A stretch of 64,000 nt of DNA, taken from NCBI GenBank assembly GCA_014238785.1, contig JABAAL010000008.1, positions 1-64,000 on the forward strand, given 5' to 3'. The notes beneath the pieces are model-generated. The model was not told where the DNA came from. It saw only the letters and a list, made by a program, of their open reading frames with translations, and did no database searches. Source of the stretch: Phycisphaerales bacterium. Its GTDB lineage: Bacteria; Planctomycetota; Phycisphaerae; Phycisphaerales; SM1A02. How positions within the stretch are numbered: position 1 is the stretch's first letter; the number at the start of each line of letters is the position of its first letter. This document shows positions 27,176 through 33,642 of the stretch, piece after piece. Both the position numbers and the translations under genes were made by a program.

Positions 27176-27181
27176 AGTGTA
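27176..27181 (-). promoter_or_regulatory. Putative -10 element, leaderless lipoprotein start
   Basis: TACACT on the minus strand, 6 nt (GTAAAG), then ATG at 27169. It faces the NifU-domain gene promoter; only 56 bp separate the two start codons. Confidence 0.4.
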
Positions 27182-27211
27182 CAGGTGCTAGCGGAAAAAA
27201 CGAGTTCAGCG

Positions 27212-27217
27212 TACCAT
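27212..27217 (+). promoter_or_regulatory. Putative -10 element for the NifU-domain gene
   Basis: TACCAT, then 8 nt, then ATG at 27226, with no Shine-Dalgarno between. Confidence 0.3.
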
Positions 27218-27225
27218 TTAGCTAG

Positions 27226-27483
27226 ATGTCGAAAAAAGAGAGTCCAACCGAAAAAGAGCTCTTCACGAAAGTGAGTGATATTGTTGCATTGATTCGACCT
27301 TCTATCCAAGCCGATGGCGGCGACGTTGAGTTAGTTTCTGTTGATCAATCTGGGGTTGTTTCAATCCGATTTTTAGGCGCATGCATTGGGTGCCCATCCT
27401 TGGATATGACACTTCAATCCACAATTGAAACAACGTTGAAAAACCGAGTTGCGGGCATTACGTCCGTACGAGCAGTAGAGTAG
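27226..27483 (+). CDS. NifU C-terminal domain protein (Fe-S cluster carrier)
   Basis: 85 residues forming a stand-alone Nfu domain. IRPSIQADGGDVELV and the CIGCPS motif (two cysteines that bridge a cluster between two subunits) are diagnostic. Such proteins carry 4Fe-4S clusters to apoproteins. The protein has no N-terminal A-type extension. It is a single gene, divergent from the lipoprotein gene and 153 bp before csrA. Confidence 0.93.
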   Translation: MSKKESPTEKELFTKVSDIVALIRPSIQADGGDVELVSVDQSGVVSIRFLGACIGCPSLDMTLQSTIETTLKNRVAGITSVRAVE

Positions 27484-27617
27484 GTTTTTTCGCAACATAC
27501 TGTCGTTTCAGAGGTTGCGATGATTTTATGAGGGATTATCTGGCATTTCGTTCTACTTGTTGCTACCATGTAACCTGGTGGTTCACGTAGGCTGCGTGAT
27601 ATTTTTCAATTGAAGTG

Positions 27618-27633
27618 GCGACAGGAGGTTCGC
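27618..27633 (+). promoter_or_regulatory. csrA ribosome binding site in a hairpin loop
   Basis: GCGA (27618-27621) can pair with TCGC (27630-27633), exposing CAGGAGGT in the loop. This loop is the csrA Shine-Dalgarno and holds GGA, the core of CsrA binding sites. CsrA represses its own mRNA this way in proteobacteria; here it is inferred from the sequence. Confidence 0.5.
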
Positions 27634-27636
27634 AAC

Positions 27637-27855
27637 ATGCTTGTAATTACTCGAAGAGAAGGTGAAGAAATCGTTATTGGAGATCCAACAAACCCGCTTG
27701 GAGTGATCAGAATTGCTTCCATCAAGGGTGATCGAGTTCGAATTGCTCTGGATTTCCCACGCGAAGTAGCTGTGCATCGACGTGAAATTGCAGCTGAAAT
27801 TGCTAAATCTGGCCCAGCAATCGCTGGAAAAATCCGACCCGCCTCTCTCGATTAA
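27637..27855 (+). CDS. csrA: Carbon storage regulator CsrA
   Basis: 72 residues. MLVITRREGEEIVIGD at the start and DRVRIALDFPREVAVHRREI contain the beta strands and the Arg of the RNA-binding surface (VAVHR, Arg44-type position). CsrA dimers bind GGA motifs in mRNA leaders and alter translation or stability, commonly of motility, surface and central-carbon genes. ATG 27637 has AGGAGG 8-13 nt upstream; the frame opens at 27610 but those codons cover the binding site. It is monocistronic, followed by an inverted repeat and a candidate structured RNA on the other strand. Confidence 0.95.
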   Translation: MLVITRREGEEIVIGDPTNPLGVIRIASIKGDRVRIALDFPREVAVHRREIAAEIAKSGPAIAGKIRPASLD

Positions 27856-27942
27856 TATACTTTTTTATTCCAAACTAGCCTATTTGCACGTATCGAAAAC
27901 TGCACTAGCTCGCTTTTTTGGACATCTTCAAACTAAAAAAAA

Positions 27943-27994
27943 TCCTCCAAGGGATTTATTTCTACTCGGATGAATAAATTATTACCTTGGAGGA
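27943..27994. terminator. Long inverted repeat, likely bidirectional terminator after csrA
   Basis: TCCTCCAAGG (27943-27952) pairs perfectly with CCTTGGAGGA (27985-27994). An inner TTTATT/AATAAA pair (27955-27960, 27973-27978) can extend the stem. It is followed by five T on the plus strand (27996-28000) and preceded by a run of A (27934-27942), that is T on the minus strand. It can end csrA mRNA and anything arriving from the other side. Confidence 0.7.
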
Positions 27995-28049
27995 GTTTTT
28001 ATCTCCTCAGAGGAATTAATTTGGCTTAATGCCGTATTGGGTCTTGTGT

Positions 28050-28082
28050 AAAAAAAATGACCCGCGGCATGTGGTGGGTCAT
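28050..28082 (-). terminator. Intrinsic terminator of the candidate RNA / mraZ transcript
   Basis: On the minus strand ATGACCC (28082-28076) pairs with GGGTCAT (28063-28057) around a 12-nt loop, followed by seven T (28056-28050). A competing hairpin CGGCATG/CATGCCG (28086-28080 with 28071-28065) shares bases with it and cannot form at the same time. Confidence 0.75.
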
Positions 28083-28326
28083 GCCGAGGGCCAAAAAGGG
28101 AAGGTGGTCGAACATTTCGTCCAACCGACTTGAGGAAGAGCTCTCGGCCCTTGAAGGAGCCGAGAACCATGACTGATTAGTACCGTGCGTCCGTGCTGGC
28201 ACTTTCTCGCAAACAAGCCATCCTTGGCTCGTATCTTGCAGCCCTTGCTGCGTATATTTCAAGCAAGGTGCAATCGTCGTCCCTGACGCAGGCGCCCTTG
28301 CGACCCGAGCGTCCCTGCTCGGGTAT
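28050..28326 (-). ncRNA. Candidate structured RNA with GGA-loop hairpins (CsrA-sequestering type)
   Basis: This stretch is visibly richer in G and C than its surroundings and has several minus-strand hairpins. Three display GGA in a six-base loop: 28324-28303 (8-bp stem ACCCGAGC, loop AGGGAC), 28288-28275 (4-bp stem CGTC, loop AGGGAC) and 28231-28214 (6-bp stem, loop AAGGAT). A fourth, 28202-28185 (stem GTGC), has CGGAC in a larger loop, and a TTGGAC lies at about 28123. Non-GGA hairpins are at 28251-28238 and 28165-28142. It ends in an intrinsic terminator at 28050-28082. GGA in hairpin loops is the hallmark of CsrB/RsmZ RNAs that titrate CsrA, and csrA is 195 bp away. The 5' end is uncertain; it may be a trailer of mraZ mRNA. 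Confidence 0.45.
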
Positions 28327-28365
28327 AGAAATCTGTGTTTGTTGGTGTACGACGAATTTCATCAT
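28177..28365 (-). CDS. Possible small protein coupled to mraZ
   Basis: A 62-codon frame whose ATG (28365) overlaps the mraZ stop in ATGATGA and has GGGGG just upstream. The product (MMKFVVHQQTQISI, then Arg-rich, ending TDARY) matches nothing I know. The codons pass through the 8-bp perfect hairpin and the other GGA hairpins of the candidate RNA, so base choice looks driven by RNA structure rather than protein. It is listed only because of the start/stop overlap. Confidence 0.2.
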   Translation of the reverse strand: MMKFVVHQQTQISIPEQGRSGRKGACVRDDDCTLLEIYAARAARYEPRMACLRESASTDARY

Positions 28366-28817
28366 GTACGCCCCCTGCTTTTTCGAACTCGAATCATTAT
28401 TTCTCGAAGTTTTGAGAGATTCTCGTCCCTCACAGGACCCCATTGCACGGCATCGACTACTTCGAGGTGATCCCGCACTCCAAGAATCACCGCTTGGCGC
28501 GATATTCCTGCAAGTGTCAGTAACATCTCTGGCAATCGAATTCGCCCCTGCTTGTCTATTTCGAGTCGTCTTGATTGGGAAAACAAGACTTGCTCGAGAT
28601 CCATTTCGTCCTCGTCCTGCAATAAGGATTGCTCGATAGTGCTTGCCCTGGATTCGAATGTGGCCTCTGGCCAAAGCCAAATTGATGCGTTGGGGCCTGG
28701 GGAAGCATAGACGATGCTGGTCCCGTGATCCGCTGCAAAAGCAAGTCGCATCTCCGTTGGAATAGAGATTCGCTGCTTTTCGTCGATAGATCGTTCTGTT
28801 TCGCCTGTGAATAACAT
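28362..28817 (-). CDS. mraZ: MraZ transcriptional regulator
   Basis: 151 residues with two SpoVT/AbrB-like half domains: LFTGETERSIDEKQRISIPTEMR (about residues 2-24) and LEIDKQGRIRLPEMLL (about residues 86-101), the twin signature of MraZ. MraZ binds repeats upstream of its own gene and represses the division and cell wall cluster. Here no rsmH, ftsL or ftsI follows; only the small frame, the candidate RNA and a terminator do. Three TGGGG boxes precede the gene. It may control itself and remote targets. Confidence 0.92.
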   Translation of the reverse strand: MLFTGETERSIDEKQRISIPTEMRLAFAADHGTSIVYASPGPNASIWLWPEATFESRASTIEQSLLQDEDEMDLEQVLFSQSRRLEIDKQGRIRLPEMLLTLAGISRQAVILGVRDHLEVVDAVQWGPVRDENLSKLREIMIRVRKSRGRT

Positions 28818-28849
28818 TGTGTATGCTCTGGTTCTTCATTACCAATCGC

Positions 28850-28882
28850 CCCCACAGTACCCCACCTTTCCCCATTTTGCAA
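28850..28882 (-). promoter_or_regulatory. mraZ promoter with three phased MraZ boxes
   Basis: On the minus strand TGGGG occurs at 28874-28870, 28864-28860 and 28854-28850, exactly 10 bp apart, the TGGGN-N5 arrangement known for MraZ operators. They overlap a possible promoter: TTGCAA (28882-28877), 17 bp, TACTGT (28859-28854). Occupancy would block RNA polymerase, giving autorepression. The start codon is 33 bp downstream. Confidence 0.75.
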
Positions 28883-28989
28883 CACTTTATCAAAAAAAGG
28901 TGAAGTTGTTTGTTCTCGGACGTTGCTTTTTCTCCACTGCGTGGCACCCTAAGTACTGTAGGCACAGTATGTTCTGGTGGTTTATCGTC

Positions 28990-28995
28990 TACAAT
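28990..28995 (+). promoter_or_regulatory. Putative -10 element, leaderless flavin reductase-like gene
   Basis: TACAAT, 6 nt (TTCAAT), then ATG at 29002. No Shine-Dalgarno is present. Confidence 0.5.
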
Positions 28996-29001
28996 TTCAA
29001 T

Positions 29002-29544
29002 ATGGCGAATACGCAGATTCATCCACATCTAATCCACAATGCATTGCAGCAGCTACCCTCCGCAATGTTCGTTCTCACATGCGCCCACGATAAGCGTAGA
29101 GACGGCATCATGACGAGATGGGTCCAACAGTGCAGTTCAGACCCACCGATGCTCGTTGTTGCAATTCCAAAGGGTCAGCCAATTGAGCCAATGCTCCGAG
29201 ATGCCCGAGCGTTCGCCCTCTGCATGGTTCCAGCAAACGACAGACGCGCCCTGCATTTGTTTGGCAGCGTACACGAGAGAGACGAAGATCCATTTTTATC
29301 TATTACAACAATAACCGCAAAAACAGGCATGCCGATTCTTCCGGAATCTCGCATCTGGTTTGATTGCAAACTGGATGGGCACTTATCTCCCGAAGCTGAT
29401 TGCAGGCTGTACCTTGGTCAAGTTTTAGCTGCGCATGTCGAACTTCCAAAACGAACAAAAGAATCTACCGAGCCAATTACACCGCCGATACATGATCGTC
29501 GAAAGTCCCCCCGCTCAACTCCGGCAACATCAACTACAACGTAA
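29002..29544 (+). CDS. Flavin reductase-like FMN-binding protein
   Basis: 180 residues. LPSAMFVLTCAHDKRRDGIMTRWVQQCSSDPPMLVVAI follows the flavin reductase domain pattern (a start strand, then a G-I/M-T-x-x-x-x-Q-x-S segment, then P-P-hydrophobic), and ARAFALCMVP and HLFGS continue it. Members bind FMN and reduce flavin or act as small NAD(P)H oxidoreductases. The substrate is unknown. The C-terminal 30 residues are low-complexity (Ser/Thr/Pro/Lys rich) and lie where the gene overlaps the convergent glycosyltransferase-like gene by 15 bp. The frame extends upstream to 28807 but TACAAT placement favours 29002. Confidence 0.8.
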   Translation: MANTQIHPHLIHNALQQLPSAMFVLTCAHDKRRDGIMTRWVQQCSSDPPMLVVAIPKGQPIEPMLRDARAFALCMVPANDRRALHLFGSVHERDEDPFLSITTITAKTGMPILPESRIWFDCKLDGHLSPEADCRLYLGQVLAAHVELPKRTKESTEPITPPIHDRRKSPRSTPATSTTT

Positions 29545-30603
29545 GAGTGCGTTCGCTGAAATCCGTTGCAAAAGCCCTTCTATAAAACGAGATGGAGCAG
29601 CAATCGACCGTACGCTCGCGTTTACTTCTGATGCTCTCGTGCCTGCTCGATGTATACCACGAATACTATCTATAATCCAACTGCTCACATCAATACTATC
29701 GCGTGCCCAAGCAATGTTCGAGCCCAATGTTGGAACACTATGTACTGGGTGCGTGCATTGCGCTGCAATCGGTACATGTTCCCAAGCAGCCTTCAGAACA
29801 TCGAGCACTGTGCTAGTTGTGTCAAAGGAAACTGCATTGGGTGCCCAAACACAATCAGCATGAACAAGCACGTCAATTGAACGAAGTCTGGCGGGGGTAC
29901 TGATGATGCATTTTCCAAGTCCTCTTTTTTTGGCTTCGAGCATCAATCGCCCTCGATATGCATAGTAGGGAGGCAAAATAAAAACTAGTTCCATCCCAGT
30001 GCTATGCATTCGAAAGACCATTTCTAGTATTTCTTGCCAAGAAGCCCTGTTGCCAACGACATACACAAATCGATTCGTTTTGTCTATCTGTAATTCATCT
30101 TCCACAATAGACCGATCAGCTACGCATGATGTCGGCTCCACGCCAATCAACGGCTCGGCAATTACATTGCTATTGATTCCACTATCAACCAAAATATCTG
30201 AGCCGCGCCAACTCGATGGAATAACAGCGAAATCAATTGAACTACGCGAAACCGAGTGATGTATCCCATCCACAAATCCAATTTTTCTAACGGAAGTTTC
30301 AAGCCCGCACAACATAGTTGTTGCGGACCATCCCCATGCGATTACATTCAGAAGATTACCTTCCGAATGTAACTCGATTAATCGGTTCACCCTTGAAGCA
30401 AGCGTTTTCGATACATCCATGGGACCCGGCACAGATCCTAACACAGGAATCCCGCATGACCGCAAATGCTTCGTTTCTACATTGCCACCAATAACAAGTG
30501 TTTTGTGTTGACCACCGACCTGTTGCTGCGTCAATCTAACAAGACCCATTATTTCTGGAGAAGTCAGAGGATCTGAAGGAGCAACTATATGCAACATCTG
30601 CAT
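29530..30603 (-). CDS. Glycosyltransferase-like protein
   Basis: 357 residues. It has the two-lobe feel of GT-B enzymes: LHIVAPSD at the N-terminus, a central VIPSSWRGSDIL (acceptor-domain end seen in GT4 proteins), RFVYVVGNRASWQEIL as the second Rossmann strand, and a late VLDVLKAAWEHVPI where GT4 enzymes have the nucleotide-sugar-binding Glu region. It lacks a crisp EGFGLxxxEA motif, so sugar transfer is inferred. It closes a four-gene unit with DUF2752 and two lipoproteins, pointing to the cell envelope. Confidence 0.55.
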   Translation of the reverse strand: MQMLHIVAPSDPLTSPEIMGLVRLTQQQVGGQHKTLVIGGNVETKHLRSCGIPVLGSVPGPMDVSKTLASRVNRLIELHSEGNLLNVIAWGWSATTMLCGLETSVRKIGFVDGIHHSVSRSSIDFAVIPSSWRGSDILVDSGINSNVIAEPLIGVEPTSCVADRSIVEDELQIDKTNRFVYVVGNRASWQEILEMVFRMHSTGMELVFILPPYYAYRGRLMLEAKKRGLGKCIISTPARLRSIDVLVHADCVWAPNAVSFDTTSTVLDVLKAAWEHVPIAAQCTHPVHSVPTLGSNIAWARDSIDVSSWIIDSIRGIHRAGTRASEVNASVRSIAAPSRFIEGLLQRISANALLRCS

Positions 30604-30606
30604 ATA

Positions 30607-31254
30607 TTACTTCCGATTCAACTGTTCACCAAGGCGACCAATGTTGTGATCATAAAACACTTTCGCAATAGAATCGCCAAGTTCTACCGCAAGTTCTGCT
30701 GCCAACTTTCTATTCTCGCTATCAGATGTGACGCGGTGTGGGTTTACACGCTTAAGATTTGCCGAAACATAGTCCGCAGCTTTATCTATTGGAAACAGCC
30801 GTTTGTTTTCAACTGAATTAATGACTCGAATACTACAACTAGCTACTGGGTTTGCCGTTTGGCCATCATTCGTCAATCCAAAAGATTCCATTTCAACATA
30901 AATCACAACCTCAGCGTCAACGAGTTTCCCAAGCTCTGCAATGGGGAGCGGCTGGTTGTATTTATCATTCGAAGCACTTGCTCGCATAATATCTTTTGGA
31001 GAAACTATCGTGGTAACAAGTTTGAGCGCTAATAGTTCCTCTGTAATTTTGTCTGCAATTACCAATCGGAGTCTACTCGGATGCATGACATTTCTTTGAT
31101 CATCGACAAAGACGACAGTCCTAACATCTTCAAGTGTATATTTTGCTTTTTGCTCAGGATCCGATGAGATGATGTAAGAAACACCCGCGGCTATATTGCA
31201 AGAAGACAAAATAAGGTAACTGCAAAAAGCAAAAATAAGTACAACTATTTTCAT
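30607..31254 (-). CDS. Lipoprotein, CsgG/GNA1162-like fold suspected
   Basis: 215 residues with lipobox LILSSC (Cys19). The mature part has a beta strand TVVFVDD, a segment KITEELLALKLVTTIVSP, and LVDAEVVIYVEMESF, the pattern of small periplasmic lipoproteins that build a nucleotide-less Rossmann-like core (CsgG, GNA1162). The neighbouring lipoprotein (31251-31925) follows the same plan and is probably a paralogue. The ATG overlaps the stop of that gene. The function is not known. Confidence 0.6.
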   Translation of the reverse strand: MKIVVLIFAFCSYLILSSCNIAAGVSYIISSDPEQKAKYTLEDVRTVVFVDDQRNVMHPSRLRLVIADKITEELLALKLVTTIVSPKDIMRASASNDKYNQPLPIAELGKLVDAEVVIYVEMESFGLTNDGQTANPVASCSIRVINSVENKRLFPIDKAADYVSANLKRVNPHRVTSDSENRKLAAELAVELGDSIAKVFYDHNIGRLGEQLNRK

Positions 31255-31925
31255 GCGTCAAGTTCCGGACGATATCGGTCGGGATGTTTAGGCTCTATAT
31301 GACGATAGAAAAGCCAAGAAGTTTGTTTAATAAATTCAGCAAGTAGCCCACGCTCTATATCTGATTCTTTTGCTTCTTCGTGACTCAGTACGCTTGGCCG
31401 TGTCGGAAAATTTACCGTAACTAGAAATGTTTCTTCGTAACCGTCTTGCTCATAACTGTTTGCTTCAATGATTCCAATGGTTGCCGAGCACTCCCCTTCC
31501 CAAAGCCACTGATTGCCCGGCGGTGTCAGCCGGTACTCTTGCAAATCAATAAAAATAACACAATCAGCATTCAGTGATTTTGTAATCTCCGTTGTGGGCA
31601 TAGCGCTCCATTGCGGCGTTTCGAATTGCCACTGTGCAACTGCGCCGGGGTGAACAACTTTTACCTCTTCACCAAATTTTGCAATTCGACCTGCGATTGC
31701 CTCAGCAATTAAGTTAGAGATTCCTGGATGTTCGTAATGCACTGACAAATCCGTATCTATCACGACGGCAACCGTCTTGCCTTTCAGATCATACTCGGCA
31801 TATTTTTCAATCAATTTTTGATCTTCGTGCGCTTGAGCCATCGAGCCACCAAATGCAAACATAGAACAGCCAGAACCAACCAAGATATACAAAAAACTAA
31901 TGAGATATATAAGAATTCGAATCAT
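31251..31925 (-). CDS. Lipoprotein, paralogue-like partner of the next gene
   Basis: 224 residues with lipobox LVGSGC (Cys20). KTVAVVIDTD, ISNLIAEAIAGRIAKFGEEVKVV, and LNADCVIFIDLQEYRL follow the same order as in the protein encoded by 30607-31254 (TVVFVDD, ITEELLALKLVTTIV, VDAEVVIYVEMESF). Two such lipoproteins in tandem could form a heteromer on the periplasmic face. Its ATG overlaps the DUF2752 stop. Confidence 0.6.
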   Translation of the reverse strand: MIRILIYLISFLYILVGSGCSMFAFGGSMAQAHEDQKLIEKYAEYDLKGKTVAVVIDTDLSVHYEHPGISNLIAEAIAGRIAKFGEEVKVVHPGAVAQWQFETPQWSAMPTTEITKSLNADCVIFIDLQEYRLTPPGNQWLWEGECSATIGIIEANSYEQDGYEETFLVTVNFPTRPSVLSHEEAKESDIERGLLAEFIKQTSWLFYRHIEPKHPDRYRPELDA

Positions 31926-32389
31926 AAAACGCCTCTGTGTAAAAGGATTTTAAACACCCACGACAAAAATGCCAGTGATGCGAGCACAATTAATACTTTT
32001 GTTGGCGAAAAACGATAGAGGAGCCATTGGAAGGAGTAGCCTGTCAAAGCAGTCACAAATCCACCAATTGCGACCAGCCCGGCTGCAAAGGCAAGCAACA
32101 TCCCTAGCGGCTGAGACATAAACGCGCTTGAGAGCTGTCCACGGACGGTATGGCTCCAAGCAGTTGTCATTCCACAAGTCGGGCATGGAAAATCCGCGGC
32201 AAGAATCCACCCACACGTCGGCAATCCAAGTTGCTGATGCGTGCCTACGCCATCCGTAGAAGGTGAAAGCATAGCCGCTAGACCAAGCAAGACCGCAGCG
32301 ACCAAGCCTATGCCAAAAGCGTGCAACCGCCGAGATCGCTCGGATTTCACCGGCATGCATATATCCCTATTTGAATCTTCAATGCTCAC
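31922..32389 (-). CDS. DUF2752 membrane protein
   Basis: 155 residues. FPCPTCGMTTAW is the DUF2752 signature (CPxCGxT), followed by two membrane helices; another helix precedes it. The motif suggests metal or cluster binding but no function is established. It begins with GTG at 32389; an ATG at 32356 would give 11 fewer residues and leaves the domain intact. A strong AAGGAGG lies 16 nt before the GTG but is better spaced for a five-codon frame described separately. Confidence 0.8.
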   Translation of the reverse strand: MSIEDSNRDICMPVKSERSRRLHAFGIGLVAAVLLGLAAMLSPSTDGVGTHQQLGLPTCGWILAADFPCPTCGMTTAWSHTVRGQLSSAFMSQPLGMLLAFAAGLVAIGGFVTALTGYSFQWLLYRFSPTKVLIVLASLAFLSWVFKILLHRGVL

Positions 32390-32403
32390 GTCTGGTACAG
32401 CAT
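32386..32403 (-). promoter_or_regulatory. Five-codon upstream frame before the DUF2752 gene
   Basis: ATG CTG TAC CAG ACG TGA on the minus strand, with AAGGAGG (32412-32406) just before it. Its stop overlaps the GTG start of the DUF2752 gene (ACGTGA). It may couple or regulate translation of the four-gene unit. It could also be chance. Confidence 0.25.
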
Positions 32404-32469
32404 ACCCTCCTTGAGATTCGATGACAATACGTTCGAATTGACCCTCTATTCGTCCAAAGAAACTGAGGA

Positions 32470-33642
32470 TTATTTATTTAAAGGGGTACAGAATTTGCCA
32501 AGTTGCCCATCGACTTCAATATCCGTAAGAAGATGCATTCGTAATCCGGTCCCATACAAGTCCGAAACCGAAACTGCATCACTCGTGAAAAGATGTTGCA
32601 CGGGTGGCGTTGTCGTGTCAATGCATAATCCACCACAAGCCATTGCGAGCAATTCATGGTGTCGAGCTGCCCACGCTGAAACTATAGAGATGTCTCGGAT
32701 ATTTTGGGCATCAGCCAAAATATGTAAACAACCACTCGAATCAACGGCTAACTCAATATGTTCGTGCTCGGGGCAACGCGGTGTTATTGCAAGCAAACCA
32801 TCAACGTACGAAGCATAGGTTGTTGTTTCATTTGCAACGATAGTTGTGTTGATTCGCTGATCAGTAGATTCAGGTTGAATGACAGCTTCACTTGCAACTT
32901 CGGTCAATAGTTCAGGAATAACAGGAACTGCTGGTTTAGCAACACGAGTTGTTGTTGGGCATGCCTCTTCAGTTGTTTCGCCATTTCGAATTCTTCCCAA
33001 TAAATCAACAACATTGCTTCCTCGAGGGAAGGAAACTTGCGATATAACTTTGGTTGAACTTCCCATTGCTGGAAGTGCCGTTCCAACTTCAACGTGTACA
33101 CCTAGTTGATGATGCGCCGTTTGAACTATTCGAGTTGCAGCATCTGTAGCTGCTTTTTCTTCAGCGCCAACAATTACAAGTTGTATGTTTGGCAATTCAT
33201 TGGCATCGCCCGAAGTTGTAATTAAGCCCTTTAGCAATCGATAGGCACCGACAACTGCTGCTTGGTCTGCTCCTGAGAGCAATGTGACTCGATCAGCGTC
33301 GCAGTGCAGCAATGATGTTGGGTCAGCATCTGTTGGAGGCTGAATAACCCAGTGGATATTCGGGGCATTAATTTTCTGCAGTACATCTTCCATCGAAACG
33401 CAGCTAGTCACATCGAAATTACCTTGACCAAGTACCGCAACATCGATTGTATCTTCATGCATTCGTACAAGGATTGATGTTCCTTGCGCAGCTTCTCTCC
33501 CGGCGTAGGGGACTAACCAAAGACCACCCTGCACTGGCAAATGAGCTGGCAGTAGTAACTCTATAGAGGTTGTAACGTCATCATTCTCACATGTCGTGAA
33601 CAGCGCAGCGAGTTGTGCATATTGTTCAGAGCTTGGCGGCAT
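32470..33642 (-). CDS. Protein of unknown function downstream of parA
   Basis: 390 residues, soluble, no signal peptide. The middle carries ATDAATRIVQTAHHQLGVHVEVGT, and the C-terminal third a possible nucleotide- or ligand-binding sheet (HIELAVDSSGCLHILADAQN). I do not recognise a domain. The start overlaps the parA 3' end by 17 bp, so it is translated with ParA and is likely to act with it, for instance as its cargo or regulator. Some planctomycete ParA/MinD genes have such an unknown follower as I recall; that is not evidence here. Confidence 0.55.
   Translation of the reverse strand: MPPSSEQYAQLAALFTTCENDDVTTSIELLLPAHLPVQGGLWLVPYAGREAAQGTSILVRMHEDTIDVAVLGQGNFDVTSCVSMEDVLQKINAPNIHWVIQPPTDADPTSLLHCDADRVTLLSGADQAAVVGAYRLLKGLITTSGDANELPNIQLVIVGAEEKAATDAATRIVQTAHHQLGVHVEVGTALPAMGSSTKVISQVSFPRGSNVVDLLGRIRNGETTEEACPTTTRVAKPAVPVIPELLTEVASEAVIQPESTDQRINTTIVANETTTYASYVDGLLAITPRCPEHEHIELAVDSSGCLHILADAQNIRDISIVSAWAARHHELLAMACGGLCIDTTTPPVQHLFTSDAVSVSDLYGTGLRMHLLTDIEVDGQLGKFCTPLNK

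Noticed and set aside
28050-28380. RNase P RNA, tmRNA or SRP RNA in the structured region beside csrA
   Set aside because: I looked for the conserved GAGGAAAGTCC and ACAGAA blocks of RNase P, a tRNA-like end with T loop for tmRNA, and the GGAAG/AGCAG core of SRP RNA on both strands; none is present.
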